Origin: Gnetum montanum
Taxonomy: Eukaryota; Streptophyta; Gnetopsida; Gnetales; Gnetaceae
Assembly: GCA_015680685.1 (NCBI GenBank)
Contig: MNCI01004262.1
Location: forward strand, 342,478 to 404,477
Reading direction: 5' to 3'
Length of the DNA stretch: 62,000 nt
A program made the translations under genes and the position numbers. Shown piece after piece: positions 33,727-45,227 of this stretch. Each line of letters starts with the position of its first letter. Within the stretch, counting starts at the first letter, position 1. The notes below the pieces were generated by a model that was not told where the DNA came from, searched no databases, and was given only the letters and a program-made list of their open reading frames with translations.

Positions 33727-35900
33727 CTCACCAAAAACCTATTCTCTAGTTGTACAAACTAGACAAAATTTCATTACAAAAATTGTGGGGTGACTAAGAC
33801 TAAAATGACTCACATGAAAAATATGAGTGATGCATTACAAAATTTATTCAAGTGGATGTATTTGAAAATTATAAAAAGATTAGATAGACATCAAAATTTA
33901 TAAAATTTTAAGTCTTCAAAAATCTATGGATGATAAATCTTCATATTATTGCTAATGGTAGTAATTTTGAATTTCCATAATCTTTTTTTGTATTTTTAAT
34001 TTATTTGTCTAAGGGGTGTATTTTGAATTCCCATAATTTTTTTTTGTATTTTATTTATTTATTTTTGGATGAGAACCACATCATGCAAAGAATTTATTTA
34101 AGTTCTTGTTATTGGTCGACATGGAACAATAAGAAGTCTATGAAAACACTCAAGCACCCAAGTAAGTAGAAGAATACAAAGAGTATTGCATCCCCTTAAA
34201 GTCACACCTTGTGCAAACCTTTGGATCATTCCCAATTCCAGAAATTACCAAGGTGAAAAATTTATTAAAATTTTATTTAATGAAGAGGGACCTCAAACTT
34301 CCAAAACAAGGAGGACCATAGAGTTTGTGGGTTACAAAAAATGTTTTGGGTTACAAAATATTTTTTGGTGATCTTGTGCGGCTAACAGAGTTACGGATTA
34401 ACAGTAGAGGAGGGAAGAGAGGAAAAAGAGAACAGATAACAAAAAGCTCAAATTGACATTAACCACATGAAGCTGAAAACACAAAACATTTTCAAGGATT
34501 CTCACCCCTTTTCAGTATTTCTTTGGCTTACAATGGGAAACAACAATAAGCAAAGTGCTTGAGTGTTTGAATTTATAGATGTCCCAACTTACACAAATTT
34601 AAAAATTGTTGGGACTCTAAAAAATTTAATCGGGCCCCACTTGTTCTGGCCGAAGTGGGGGTGAGACTAAGCACTTGAATCTGTTCTTTTACATGTAGCT
34701 TTTGTGGATTGTGCCAGGTGACCACATCTGGAATGACATTTTGGATGGTCAGATCTTTTTGGTAGAGCTGAGTGTGTATAGGGTTTAGGAGGGCCCTCAC
34801 ATTCATGGATTTAGTAGAAGTACTAAAATCTAGTTTGAGGATGAGAAGGGTCCAATTCCTAACATGAATGTCATTACTGTCATGGAGTCTAGCAAAAAGT
34901 GATCGTCAAGAAGCAACAGAAATAAAGATGAAACATCAGTAATTGAGAAGGATATCCAAACAGGATTTTGAGGGGGTGGGTGGTGGTGGTGGTTCTGAAT
35001 TTAAATTCAAGGCGTGTGTTTGGGGGGGGGGGGGGGGGGAATTTAAAATTCAAAAAACAAATTCAGGGATGGGGCCCAACCTCTGGCAAAGTAGTACGAG
35101 CTAGGCTTTTTGAATTTGAATTTGAAATAAAATAAGGAGCCCCTCGAGAGTGTACATTAAAATTGTTTTCAGGATAAAATATGTTTATAGGATAAAAAAT
35201 GAAATTAGAACAAAAAATGAAACCAAAATTGGAACCTGTGCCCTGAAGAGAGCCATGAAATCCTGAATCAACTCTGGAAACCCTCCTGTAACCATTGCCA
35301 TTGCGTTGAGCACTGTTATAGTTGCTGCTGCAATGCACCCAACTGTCATTGCCCAATGCACCCTGTAAACCCAGCGTGCCGCAGCTGCAGTTGAAACCAT
35401 GTGCACCGTTGCTTGTGCTGAGTGGGCCGTTGCTTGTGCCGGCTAGAGCGCTGCTGTAGGTTTGAGTGCCATTGCTGTTAATGTGGGACTGTGTGCTACC
35501 ATGGGTGAGGTTTGACAGAGTAGAGCCATTAGTGCAAAAAATCAAAAATAGAAACCAAACATCACCAAATAAAACATTGAGCACAAACCACCATTAGTAG
35601 TAGCTACAACATCACTATGTCTTGTTGACATAAAGCATGTTTATTCACAAAATATTAGAAAATCACACTAAAATAAATTAAAATATATAAGAAAGTGTAA
35701 ACTATTCAAGAAAGATTCAATTGTACTAATGATGGTGCAAAACAAAAATTAATGTAAAATTAAAAAGGTGTAAAATAAAAAAATTGTAAAGACAAAAATG
35801 TGTAAAATAAAAAATAGAGAAACTGAGGAGCCACGTATATGATTAGCATAGATGGCCTTCTCCCCATGATTGTGTTGGAGGAGGAGATCTAAAAAATTGA
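33727..35900 (-). other. Element O spacer between integrase and purine tract, with an unclassified insertion
   Basis: 33727-34330 and 35590-35935 align with the spacer of Y. The intervening 34340-35585 has no counterpart there and is probably an insertion of unknown type. It includes a TGG run and an 18-base G homopolymer (34971-35039). Minus-strand 35584-35063 is open (Asn/Ser/Gly-rich) but matches nothing. No extra ORF of the E1/P/Y/D type is found in O, so O may have lost it. Confidence 0.5.
34971..35039 (+). repeat. G-rich run with quadruplex potential
   Basis: GGGGGTGGGTGGTGGTGGTGG is followed 28 bases later by 18 consecutive G (35022-35039). The G-rich strand is opposite to element O's sense strand. 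The length of the homopolymer may be inaccurate in the assembly. Confidence 0.7.
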
Positions 35901-37135
35901 GCATGGTTGTCCATCCATTGAGGTATTTTCTACACTGGCTTGCTTTCGCTTGTGGAAAGGCCTTACCTATTGGATGCTAACCAATTGCTTTTTTTTTTTG
36001 GGTTTTCAGGTTTGTATATGATGATGGCCCTAGAAGGAAAGATTTTGTTAATTACATAAGGCCCTTTTCACAACATTTGAAATTTAGTTTTTTGAGGTAC
36101 ATGTGTGGGATTTCAGTAGAGAACCTTATCTCTTAGTTGAAATTTCACTTTCCATATTCTAAGATCATGTTGTTACCTGCTAAATGCCTTGTGCACTTCA
36201 TTCAAGGACAGGGCTACTAATCAATTTTCATCTAGCACATTTAGGTTGATCAGTATTTGTTTTTGTGCCAAACTTAGGTCAATGACTAGGTCTTAGGCTG
36301 TTGAAAGTGTACTGAGCTTGGATTGAATTGGAAGTGTTGGAAGTTTTCTGTACACCAGCTCATAGGGAGAGTAGCCAATAGGGAGTTTCCATGTTGAGTG
36401 GTAGGCCCAAAGGGCATCGTTGAGTTTTGTGCTTTAATCTCTCCTATATTTGCTAATAGTTCTTATTAGAATCTTTATAATCTCCCTGTTAGCTATCTCT
36501 ACTTAATCGTTGGCTTGGGGGTGATAGGGTGTTGTTAATTTATGTTTAAACCCCAAGTGTTGCATGAGTTTTAAAAAAGTGACCCTTGTAAAATGAGTTC
36601 CATTTTTAGAAATTAGTGCATGTGGCACCCCAAACATATTTACAACATTTTGTTGTACAAATCAAGTAGTAATGGATGGTGTATCGTTAATGATGGTTGT
36701 TGCTTCTGCCCATTTGGTATAGTAGTCAATGACGATAATTATATATGCCTTCCCATTAGACATGGATGTGATGGGATCCATGAAGTCAATTCCCCATATG
36801 TCAAAGGTCTTTAGTGATTAAATCCACCAGTGAGGATCCTTTATTCATGTGATCATCCCACCATCTCATTGACAGTGCTCATAGGATCAAACAAATTTGT
36901 GGACATCCCTAAAGATTGTGGCCAATAGTATCCTACCATTAGGATTTTTATGGTCATGCATCTCCCAACATAATGGCCACCATAGGGACCTTCATGAGCA
37001 TCTTGGAGAATGTGTAATTGATCTGCATTAGGGACACACTAGCAAATCAGGCCATTGGGACACACCTTATAAAGGTATTTGTTGATTTCCATGAAGTACT
37101 TAGTCAGATGAAGAAATTGTTGTTTCTTCCTGTGG
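35901..37135 (-). pseudogene. Integrase region of element O
   Basis: Minus-strand translation over frames gives the zinc-binding region (ILQDAHEGPYGGHYVGR, ILMVGYYWP), then the DDE core: a GIDFMDP-like segment followed by GKAYIIIVIDYYTKWAEA, KNGTHF where the second catalytic Asp is expected (Asp to Asn), and YHPQANDQVEIANREI with the Glu. The C-terminal part (ALWAYHSTWKLPIGYSPYELVY and onward to about 35901) is also recognisable. Multiple stops and frameshifts. Integrase would insert the cDNA into the genome; this copy is dead. Confidence 0.8.
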
Positions 37136-38740
37136 TTTAGATCTTATGGCATCTTTTGAGTGAGAAGATAAGTGAGGATGCCATCATACCATTTTGGTTT
37201 TGCTAGCATTTGTTCATTTATTGTAGTGGCAAAGAGGAGTTCATTAGGAAGTAGATTAGATAATGGGTTTTCCACCTCTATTTTATCCCATCGCAATTTT
37301 GACAAGTGGTTAGTGACAACATTTTCAGTTCCCTTTTGATCTACCATTGTAAGATCAAATTCCTGCAAGATCACCAACCATCATATGACACAAGGATCAC
37401 CATTGGTTTGTTCATAAGTGGATGACACTATGATTAGTATGCACAAATACTTTATATCCAACCACATAGTGCCTAAACGTTTTTAGAGCATATACCACTA
37501 CCATTAGTTCTTTCTATGTGGTGATGTAATTTACTTGTGCACCCACAATGCTTCGACTTGCGTAGTGGAAGTAATATGGACATTTCTTGTCATCTAACTA
37601 TGTAAGCACAGCTCCTAAGGTGTAGTTAGATGCATCTGTCATGCTATGGAATGGTTTGGAGTAGTCAGGTGCTTGTAAAATTGGAGTTTCTATGAGCTTC
37701 TACTTGAGGCTTTGGAGTGCATTTTCACATTTCTTAGTCTAGATGAAGGGAGCATATTTCTCTGTCAGCTCCACCAACAATTTCATAATTTTAGAGAAAT
37801 TCTCTATGAATCATCGGTAGTAACTAGTGTTTCCAAGTAATGATTGAACATCTTTGATAGTTTCACGTTGGTGAGTGATTCCTTTGATGACTCTTATCTT
37901 TTTGGGGTCTACCTTGATCCCTTCCTGTGAAATTCTATGCCCTAGTACAATGCCTTCTTGGATCATGAGATGACTCTTTTTCCAATTGAGTCGTAGATTT
38001 GTTTCCACACATCTTTTTAATACTTTCCTAAGGTGGTCCAAGGCTTGCTTAAATGTGGTGCCATAAGTGGAGAATTCATTCATGAAGACCTCTACACTAC
38101 CTATTTGCTATTGAAAGATGCTTAAGACTAGACATTGGAATGTAGCTAGAGCATTACGCAAATCAAAAGGCATCTTGCAATATGCAAAGGTCCTTGATGA
38201 ACTTGTGAATGTTGTTTTGGCCTAATCTTTTGGTACAATATGGGTTTGGTTATAGCCACTATAATCATCCAAATAACTGTAATAGAAATGCCTAGAAATG
38301 GTGTCCAACACTTGATCAATGAATGGCAACAAAAAATGATCTTTGAATATTGCCATGTTCAACAGCTTGAAGTCAATACAAACCTGCCATTTGCCACCTC
38401 TCTTTGGCACTATCATGAGTGGGTTGACCCTCTCGTTATCTGCAATGGGGTAGATGAACCTTTTTTAAAGGAGTTGCTCAATCTTGTCTTTAACAATTTG
38501 CTTCAATTTTGGGTTCAACCACTGTTGTGGTTGCCTCCTTAGCTTTATGGATGGATTAGTGTAAATGCGATGCTAGCATATTCATGGATCAATTCTAGTG
38601 AGTTCAGGATATGACCAAGTAAAGGATATTAGTCATTTATTAACCACTCCCAATAATTTTACTTTCTATTTAGGAGAAAGTTTGATATTAAGAATAACCG
38701 GCTTGCCATTTTTCAAGAATGCATATTCCAGGTCGATAAG
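37136..38740 (-). pseudogene. Reverse transcriptase and RNase H of element O
   Basis: RT begins near 38740. Landmarks on the minus strand: HRI and PQQWLNPKLKQIV, IVPKRGGKWQVCIDFKLLN, FIDQVLDTISRHFYYSYLDDYSGYNQ (38416-38222), then VFMNEFSTYG (about 38083) where Ty3/gypsy RTs have F/Y-x-DD; both catalytic Asp positions are changed. LGHRISQEGIKVDPKKI and NTSYYR follow. RNase H spans about 37640-37390 (NYTLGAVL, CPYYFHYASRS, FVHTNHSVIHL) and its tail LQEFDLTMVDQKGTENVVTNHLSKL is at 37377-37280. The sequence type is Athila/Tat. Inactive. Confidence 0.85.
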
Positions 38741-39941
38741 TAGAGTTTTCAACTCTAGGGGCTCTTGATTAAAATTCTTAGGGATCTCCAACTCTCTCAA
38801 CATTTTTATAATTAGAGTGTTGGTGATGAACTTACTCTAGTTCATCCATGCTTACAACATAGACATATGTAAGGCTCTTAGTAGGTTCCATGCACATTGT
38901 GCTACTATCAGAATCAATTGTCAGCCATTGGATGTCCTTTTGTTTTGTGGCTATTGCATATAGACACTTTGAATATTTGTTTCTTATGCACACTGCTTGC
39001 ATGTAGAAAGAGATGATTTTTTCACTACTAAGAGTTTTTGCACACAATTGCACCCTATGTTGCTATACGTAATCCATAGAACTTGTCTCTTCTCGATCTT
39101 TCTAGATGTATTTTCTTTAGAGATTTTCAAGGAAGGATCTCTAATGAGCATTCATGCATCTACAGTACTTAACCATGCCCTTTCCATAATGATTGGGAAG
39201 TCCCCCTTGCAGTTTTCAACCTTGATTACCAAGAATTCGGTAGGATAAGACCACCCATAAATAGTGGTCATAATGTCTTCGACTAGTCCCAATGGAATAG
39301 TGATGGACTAGTTGATCAATTTCAATTTGATATTGCTCTTCTTGAGAGGTGGCAGGTTCTAGGAAGTATACATCTCATGAGAAATCAAATTCATACCAGA
39401 ACTTGAATCAAGAAGAGCCTTACATGGTTCATTCCTAGTAATTTGTAGATAGATAAGGGGACTCCCAGGATCAACTAATTTCTTGGGAAGGTTGTTAGCT
39501 CAAAGTCAATCAGATACAACATGAGTAAGCATGAAAATATGCATTTTGGGTGGCATTTGGTTTGAAGGAAACCCAATGAAATGATTTGCAGAGGATGAAG
39601 CAGGAATAGGATGGCTAGCTATCTGAGTTGGTAAGGGCTTAGTAGGTCTAGTGGGTTGAAAGAAAGATCTTTTATGAGCACGAGATTCCAAACCCCTCGA
39701 TTGATAAACTAGTTGTAGATTGATAGCCCTAGTAGCGTTACGGTGCTGCAGCTAGGCTAGAAGTTCATCTTGCATAGATGGAGTAGGTAGTAGTTGGGTT
39801 GAGGATAGAGGAAAAGGTGCAAGAATAGGGGGAGGATAAGGATGCAATGTGGCATCCCTTCTGGAATGTGGAGAATTAGCTCTATAGTACTTAGAAAGGT
39901 AGTAGTGATGCTTGAAGGGAGAAGAGTGATTGGAAGAGTCA
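38741..39941 (-). pseudogene. Protease region and gag C terminus of element O
   Basis: 38745-39480 aligns with the protease of Y (29395-30186), including the block around the minus-strand GNFPIIMGRA-like sequence near 39170-39210. 39490-39941 matches the Pro/Gln-rich gag tail of Y. Element A interrupts gag at 39942 and it continues at 50088. Many stops. Confidence 0.7.
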
Positions 39942-41529
39942 TGAAATACCACAAAATTTCAGGTCTCAGAATCTCAACTGCAAATTTGGATAAGTGTCAA
40001 AATGGTGGCACTTTGCCCAAATTTTTTTAAGTGTTGAGTGTAGTCAGCTCTAACTGCTAGGTTTGCAAAATTTTTCTAAGTGTCAAAACGATTGCACTTT
40101 TTGCAAATTTGTCTAAGTGTCAAAACTTAGCAAATTTTTCCAAGTATTAGTGCTATGCTCCCTAGTGTAGCTAGCGTAGCATGCATGAAGGCCTATTTTG
40201 CAAAATTTTCTAAGTGTCAACAGTAGTTGCAAAAATGTTTTCTAAGTGTTATGCTATGCTTGGCATTGTAGCTGTTATGCTCGCCACTGTAGCTATTATG
40301 CTCAACATTGTAGCTATTATGCTTGACACTGTAGCTAGCGTAGCGAACACACAAATGGCCAATTTTGCAGAATTTTCTAAGTGTTGTGCTATGCTCCGAT
40401 TTCCCCTACTATGCTCTAGAGCATAGCCAACATAGCACACTTTTTAGTAACAACTTTTGCCCAAGTGTTAAGCTAGAAGCTAGCTTAGCATGAAAGAGGC
40501 ATTTGGTAGATTTTTTAGCCCCTAAGGCCACCCCTGTTGCTACACTCTAGAGCATAGCTAGTGTAACAAAAATAAGGATTACAATCATCTCTAGATTCTT
40601 CTAAGTGTCCATGCTATGCCCTATCCTTGGCCAGTGTCCTGTGTTCCACACATAACATAGGATGAGTGTAGTGGCCAGAGTTAGAAAATTTTTAAACCTT
40701 TTATGGTCACCTTCGAACTTAGAAAATTTTCTAAATTTTTCTTGTGGTCCCACCTACTGCATTGCCATGTGGCACCTAATTTGCATTTTGGGGCTAACCC
40801 TAGCCCTATAAATACCATTGTGCCCTAATTTATTTAGGGGTATGCTTACATTTTTCACCAGTTGGTAGTTGGCACTTTCATTTTGGCATTTGGCATCTTG
40901 ACACTTATCTCTATGGGTGAATGAGACCTAGAGCTCACCACACTAGTAGAGAGGTAGAGTTGCACATCATAGCCCATCGTAGCCCCATTGTAGCTCTGCA
41001 GAGCACTGCATGCTACATTGCAGTGGCCAACTCGATAGGCACAGTTCATCATAGTGAGCACCAGACTTCATGGCTTGACACCACTGAGGCTGTGAATACA
41101 CTTCCACTGTATCTATTGTACATTGTATATCTTCTAAGATCCTTGTGGAGTTAACTACATTCCCATTTGGGGTAGTGCACTTTTATTCTCAAGTTTCATC
41201 GCATTTCTCAAGCATTTCTGTTTGGTATTCAACGTAACACTTGTATTTTCTTGTTGTTTCATATATATTTGCATGTTTACATCACTGTTCTTAGGCTAGG
41301 ACACCCTACTACACTCTAGCTTAGTTAGCCCTGATGCCTGCACGTAGCTCTGCATAAGCCCCTCTCACACATGATCTTTCTAACACCATGTAAGTCCCTG
41401 TTTGATCGACTAGACCATTTAGGGCACCTCGTTTTCATTTCCTAGTACGACTATTGCATGGATTTGAGGTTAGGCTGTATGCCTGTTAACCTCTCAGTGT
41501 TTTAGCCATTGATGTTTTTAGTCATTATA
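39942..41529 (+). repeat. 5' LTR of element A (1588 bp)
   Basis: Starts TGAAATACCACAAAATTT and ends TCATTATA (decayed from a CA end, compare AGTCACCACA at 2855). U3 holds many AAGTGTCAAAA-type repeats, a 21-bp tandem array (40265-40348) and CTATGCTCTAGAGCATAG palindromes. CTAACCCTA precedes TATAAATA (40807-40814). A primer-binding-like TGATGCTAGAAGGAGGGCC follows at about 41535; its tRNA was not identified. Confidence 0.85.
40265..40348 (+). repeat. 21-bp tandem array in the U3 of element A
   Basis: Four units of exactly 21 bp, consensus ACTGTAGCTATTATGCTCAAC, with one to a few changes each. The other family II LTRs carry degenerate versions near 48790-48880 and 51155-51230. It makes a spurious repetitive ORF on both strands. 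Confidence 0.85.
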
Positions 41530-41699
41530 TTTTTTGATGCTAGAAGGAGGGCCTCACCATTTCCTTTTGCATTTTTTTGATTAGCACTTAGTTAAAACTC
41601 TAGATGCTCTCGAGAGTGTAATAAGTTCTCAGTGCGTAGCAAGCTCCAGCATAGCGAGCATGGTAAGCTCTAGTGTAGTTAGCGTAGCACCAAAGTGAG

Positions 41700-41945
41700 C
41701 CATTTTCAGCAGCTTTCATACTTAGCATTTGTTTTTGCATTTTCATACTTAGCATTTTTTCTGCAGTTTTATACTTAGCCAAATTTTCTACAGTTTTACA
41801 CTTAGTCATTTTTTTGCTATTTTCATACTTAGCCATTTTTTTTGCATTTTTACAGTTAGTCGTTTTTCTACATTTTTATACTTATCCATTTTTCTAGTAT
41901 CGATAGACTTAGTCATTTTTTTATAGTTTTCAAAGTTAGCCATTT
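41700..41945 (+). repeat. Leader minisatellite of element A (TACTTAGC-type)
   Basis: Irregular repeats of about 24-27 bp built on TTTTCATACTTAGCATTTTT lie between the primer-binding region and gag. The same array is at 52770-53030 in element B. Confidence 0.75.
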
Positions 41946-41976
41946 TTTACAAATAGTAACTCTCACAACTCGATCT

Positions 41977-44550
41977 ATGAACATAAATCCAGATCAACCT
42001 TTGATGTTAGTGTCTAACAAATTTAACATCATGATCCATCCAAAACATGCCACACTGAGCCATGAACAATACAATTTTGTTTGTGCCAAAATCCAAGCAG
42101 GATTACCAGTGGATCACCTCAACCTAGAGGCAAAACAAGATTACGAATGAGTCCATCGGGATGGATGAGAATACAATCCTTACTTGTTCGACATAATCCC
42201 ACTCCTGAAGTCCTACCACTAGTTGTTGTCCCAACTCATCCATGCAAACAAGCATGATGTAGGAACAACCTACAAGGAAGCCTCACATGAGGAAGAAGAT
42301 CAATTCAAGGATTGCTCCAAACATGAGAGCCCCCTCTACACCATCTTCCAAAAACCACTCCCTAGTACAACCCCTCCTCGATTTGGTCCACCCATCCTCT
42401 CTGAGATGGTAACCATGCAAATTTAGCCTTCCTTACAAGCGATCGCTACATTTGCCCAACCCTATGCTCATGCAGGGGCTGCCTCCCAACCCTAAAAAAC
42501 TTAAGTATCCTGCATCCTGCATGTCTCATCAATGCCCATGTTGTCTGTCCAACCCACTAGTGTGTGGTCCATCTCAGTCATCATGTCCATCCCTTAGCCA
42601 ACACATCAACAATTGTCCACTATGATGTTAAACTGTCAATGACTGTCTACTATGACATTAAACTAGCAAACTCTACAACCAAAGATCTAACCCTATGCCA
42701 TACACCCAACGCAAGCCTAAACAATGGAACTGGCTAGCACATTCCCAAGCTTGGATTAGGCATTCTAGCTCATCCAAAGCTTGACAAAGGAGATCAACCA
42801 ACTCAAGGCTACCTCCTCTGATAGCATCAAGGTGGTGGACTTCTACAAGGATGATTCCATAAGTCCTACGGTACCACCTCCAACTCTCCTAATTTGGGTC
42901 TAGTTTCCTCAACTCACCAAGTACAACGGTGAAGGGGACCCCAATGCATACTTGATCACATTCTGATATGAGTGCTTGCTTCTTCAAGCCTAGCCACATG
43001 CCATCAAGCTCATGTTTCCCATGTTTCTCATTGGCAAGACCTTACACTAGTATTGTGTGCTACCTAAGGCCTCAATCTCTTCTTTGGAGGATCTCATACG
43101 GTAGTTCATGACACACTTTAGGTACAACCTAAAGCCTGAAGCAACCCTTGACCAACTCATGCAAGTCAAGCAGGGGCCCCTTGAGCCCCTGCCAAAATTC
43201 CTCCAATACCAGAATGTTGAATTGAGTGAAATGCATGAACCCCTAGAAGAGACACACCTACTAGCCATCTTCAAGGATGCAGTGAATGACTTTATCAAGT
43301 CCAAACTATATTACTTGGCCCTAAAGTCTCTTAGCCAAGCCTTTGCCCAAATGAAGGGCATAGAGGAGGCAGTGTAAGTTAGCAATGACTCGGCCTACGT
43401 GGCCTACAGAAACCAACATGTATACAAGTAAAATGCAATAGTGGAAATAGTGGTCATAATCACAAAAGCAACCAACTGGGGCTAGACGGCTAAGTAGTGC
43501 AAGGTCCCAGCTCACAAAGCTGCCAACTCTAATGCCAATTTGCTTACATCGATAGGGGTTGCCCTAAGGCCCAACTTTGAGCCCAAGGATTATTTAAAGT
43601 ATACATCACTATCGATGGAACCCTCTAAACTATTGGAGCAACTCTTGAAAGTTGGGAGAATTCAATACAAACACGTATCAGAGATTGCCCATCAAAAACA
43701 TGATAGGTACTCTGAACTACTAAGGAACCCCACCTTAGTAGTACCAAATGAGCCCTCAGTCCCACAACATTTCCAACTAGACCAATATTATCATTTCCAC
43801 GAGCTGTCTGGTTATAGTACAAACAACTATGATGCTTTGTAGGATGACTTGCAAAGAATGATAGAATGGGGCCAATTGGTGCTTGATGCATCGAGCTAAT
43901 CCAACGTAGACGATGCCCCCTACGTCATAAACTCCATCAGTGTAGGTGATAAGTCTAAACCTATGTAACAACCTTTTGTGATCTATGTGCCTCCCACCAA
44001 GGCAAGGGTCCCCTTGGCCCCTATAAGCAAGAGCCCTTCCATTGTTATTAAAGTATCACCTTGGGCATCCAGAACATCCTTTGTGATCAAGGTCCCACAA
44101 TAATTGTCCATTAAGACGTTAAACTAGCATGACGCAACAACAACAACCGCTAAGCAACCTTTCATCATGAAGGTGCCACAATGAGTTGGCCTCACAACAA
44201 CTCCTAAACCACCATTTATCATAAGGGTGCCACAATGTGATGACCCCTCACCTACATGAAGCCCAACAATGGACAATGTCTCGATCCCTCCTCCTTTAAG
44301 GACTTACCCCACTCGTAACCTTGGTAGGCCTACCAAATGATAATGCAAGAGGATGAATGAGCACCTTGAAACCCCCTTAGCCAAAGCAAAGGCCGTAACT
44401 AGCAAGAAATAATCAAACATTTGGGCCCTTGCCCCCAAGCAGGCCAAGCAACCAAAACCCAAGTTCCCTCTATGAGAGATTCGTCTCTCAAGCCATGTGG
44501 ACAAAGTTAAAGCCAACACAATGGCCAATGACAAGGATTTTGTAGTTGCA
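41977..44550 (+). pseudogene. gag of element A
   Basis: Probable start ATG 41977 (MNINPDQPLMLVSN), after the leader minisatellite; the same start is seen in element B at 53054. The conserved Retrotrans_gag core is at 42900-43377: FPQLTKYNGEGDPNAYLITF, then FMTHFRYNLKPEATLDQLMQVKQGPLEPLPKFLQYQ, open from 43108 to 43377. The following part (43540-44550) is proline-rich with several I-KVP repeats. Stops are frequent. Codes for a particle protein; inactive. Confidence 0.7.
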
Positions 44551-44829
44551 CTAACCTAGGTGAAACAAATGCTCAAGCAAAAGAACACAACATTGAGCTT
44601 TTATGACCTAGTCATGACCTCATCTGCTCATCACCAAGCGTTGGTCCAGATGTTGGCATCCATTCTTGTTACGGAGGACATCCCTACAGATGAGGCATCT
44701 ATCCATGTAGCAATGTTGCCCCTTGCATCACAAGAATCAAGTTCAAAATCCCTAGTGTTTCATGAAGATGTAGTCAAGGTTAACCTTGAATGAGGAGAGG
44801 TCACTACAGCTCCACTATTCATTAGCATA

Positions 44830-45227
44830 AATGTTGGGTAGTCCACCATCCGCAGAGTACATGTCGATGATGGTGCATCTACAAATGTAGTCCTGTACTT
44901 TGTCATTGATAAGCTAGGCCTAGTAGATGAAATTAGGCCAACCAAAACCATATGTCTAAAATCCTTCAATGGATCACGCATCTCTATGAGGGGTACAATC
45001 AACTTAGCCTTCATGGTAGGAGAGCAATTCCCCACTAGTGCATATTTCACTATATAGAGGAGATGCCAGGCTTCAATCTAATCCTAGGTAGGCCTTGGCT
45101 AGCTCAACTATGGGTCATCTCCTCTTTGATCCACCAAGAAGTTCACCTTCCATACGAAGGTGGTCAAGTTATCATCCACGATGATAATGTTCCTCCTCCG
45201 GCTACCCACAACATAGGCATAGAGTAG
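44830..45227 (+). pseudogene. Aspartic protease of element A
   Basis: Contains RVHVDDGASTNVVLY, where DDGAS replaces the retropepsin D-T/S-G active site, and in element B the matching NLLLGRCWLAQLW and HLPYEGGQVIIHDDN, a pattern common to plant gypsy protease domains. In A a frameshift near 45055 breaks the C-terminal half. It ends HNIGIE with TAG at 45225. Confidence 0.65.

Noticed and set aside
35063-35584. 173-codon minus-strand ORF, Ser/Asn/Gly-rich
   Set aside because: Low-complexity, with overlapping open frames, no recognisable domain; may be part of an unknown insertion but not called as a gene.
40214-40440. Repetitive ORFs rich in VAIML and ATVSSI
   Set aside because: Translation of the 21-bp LTR tandem array, open on both strands.
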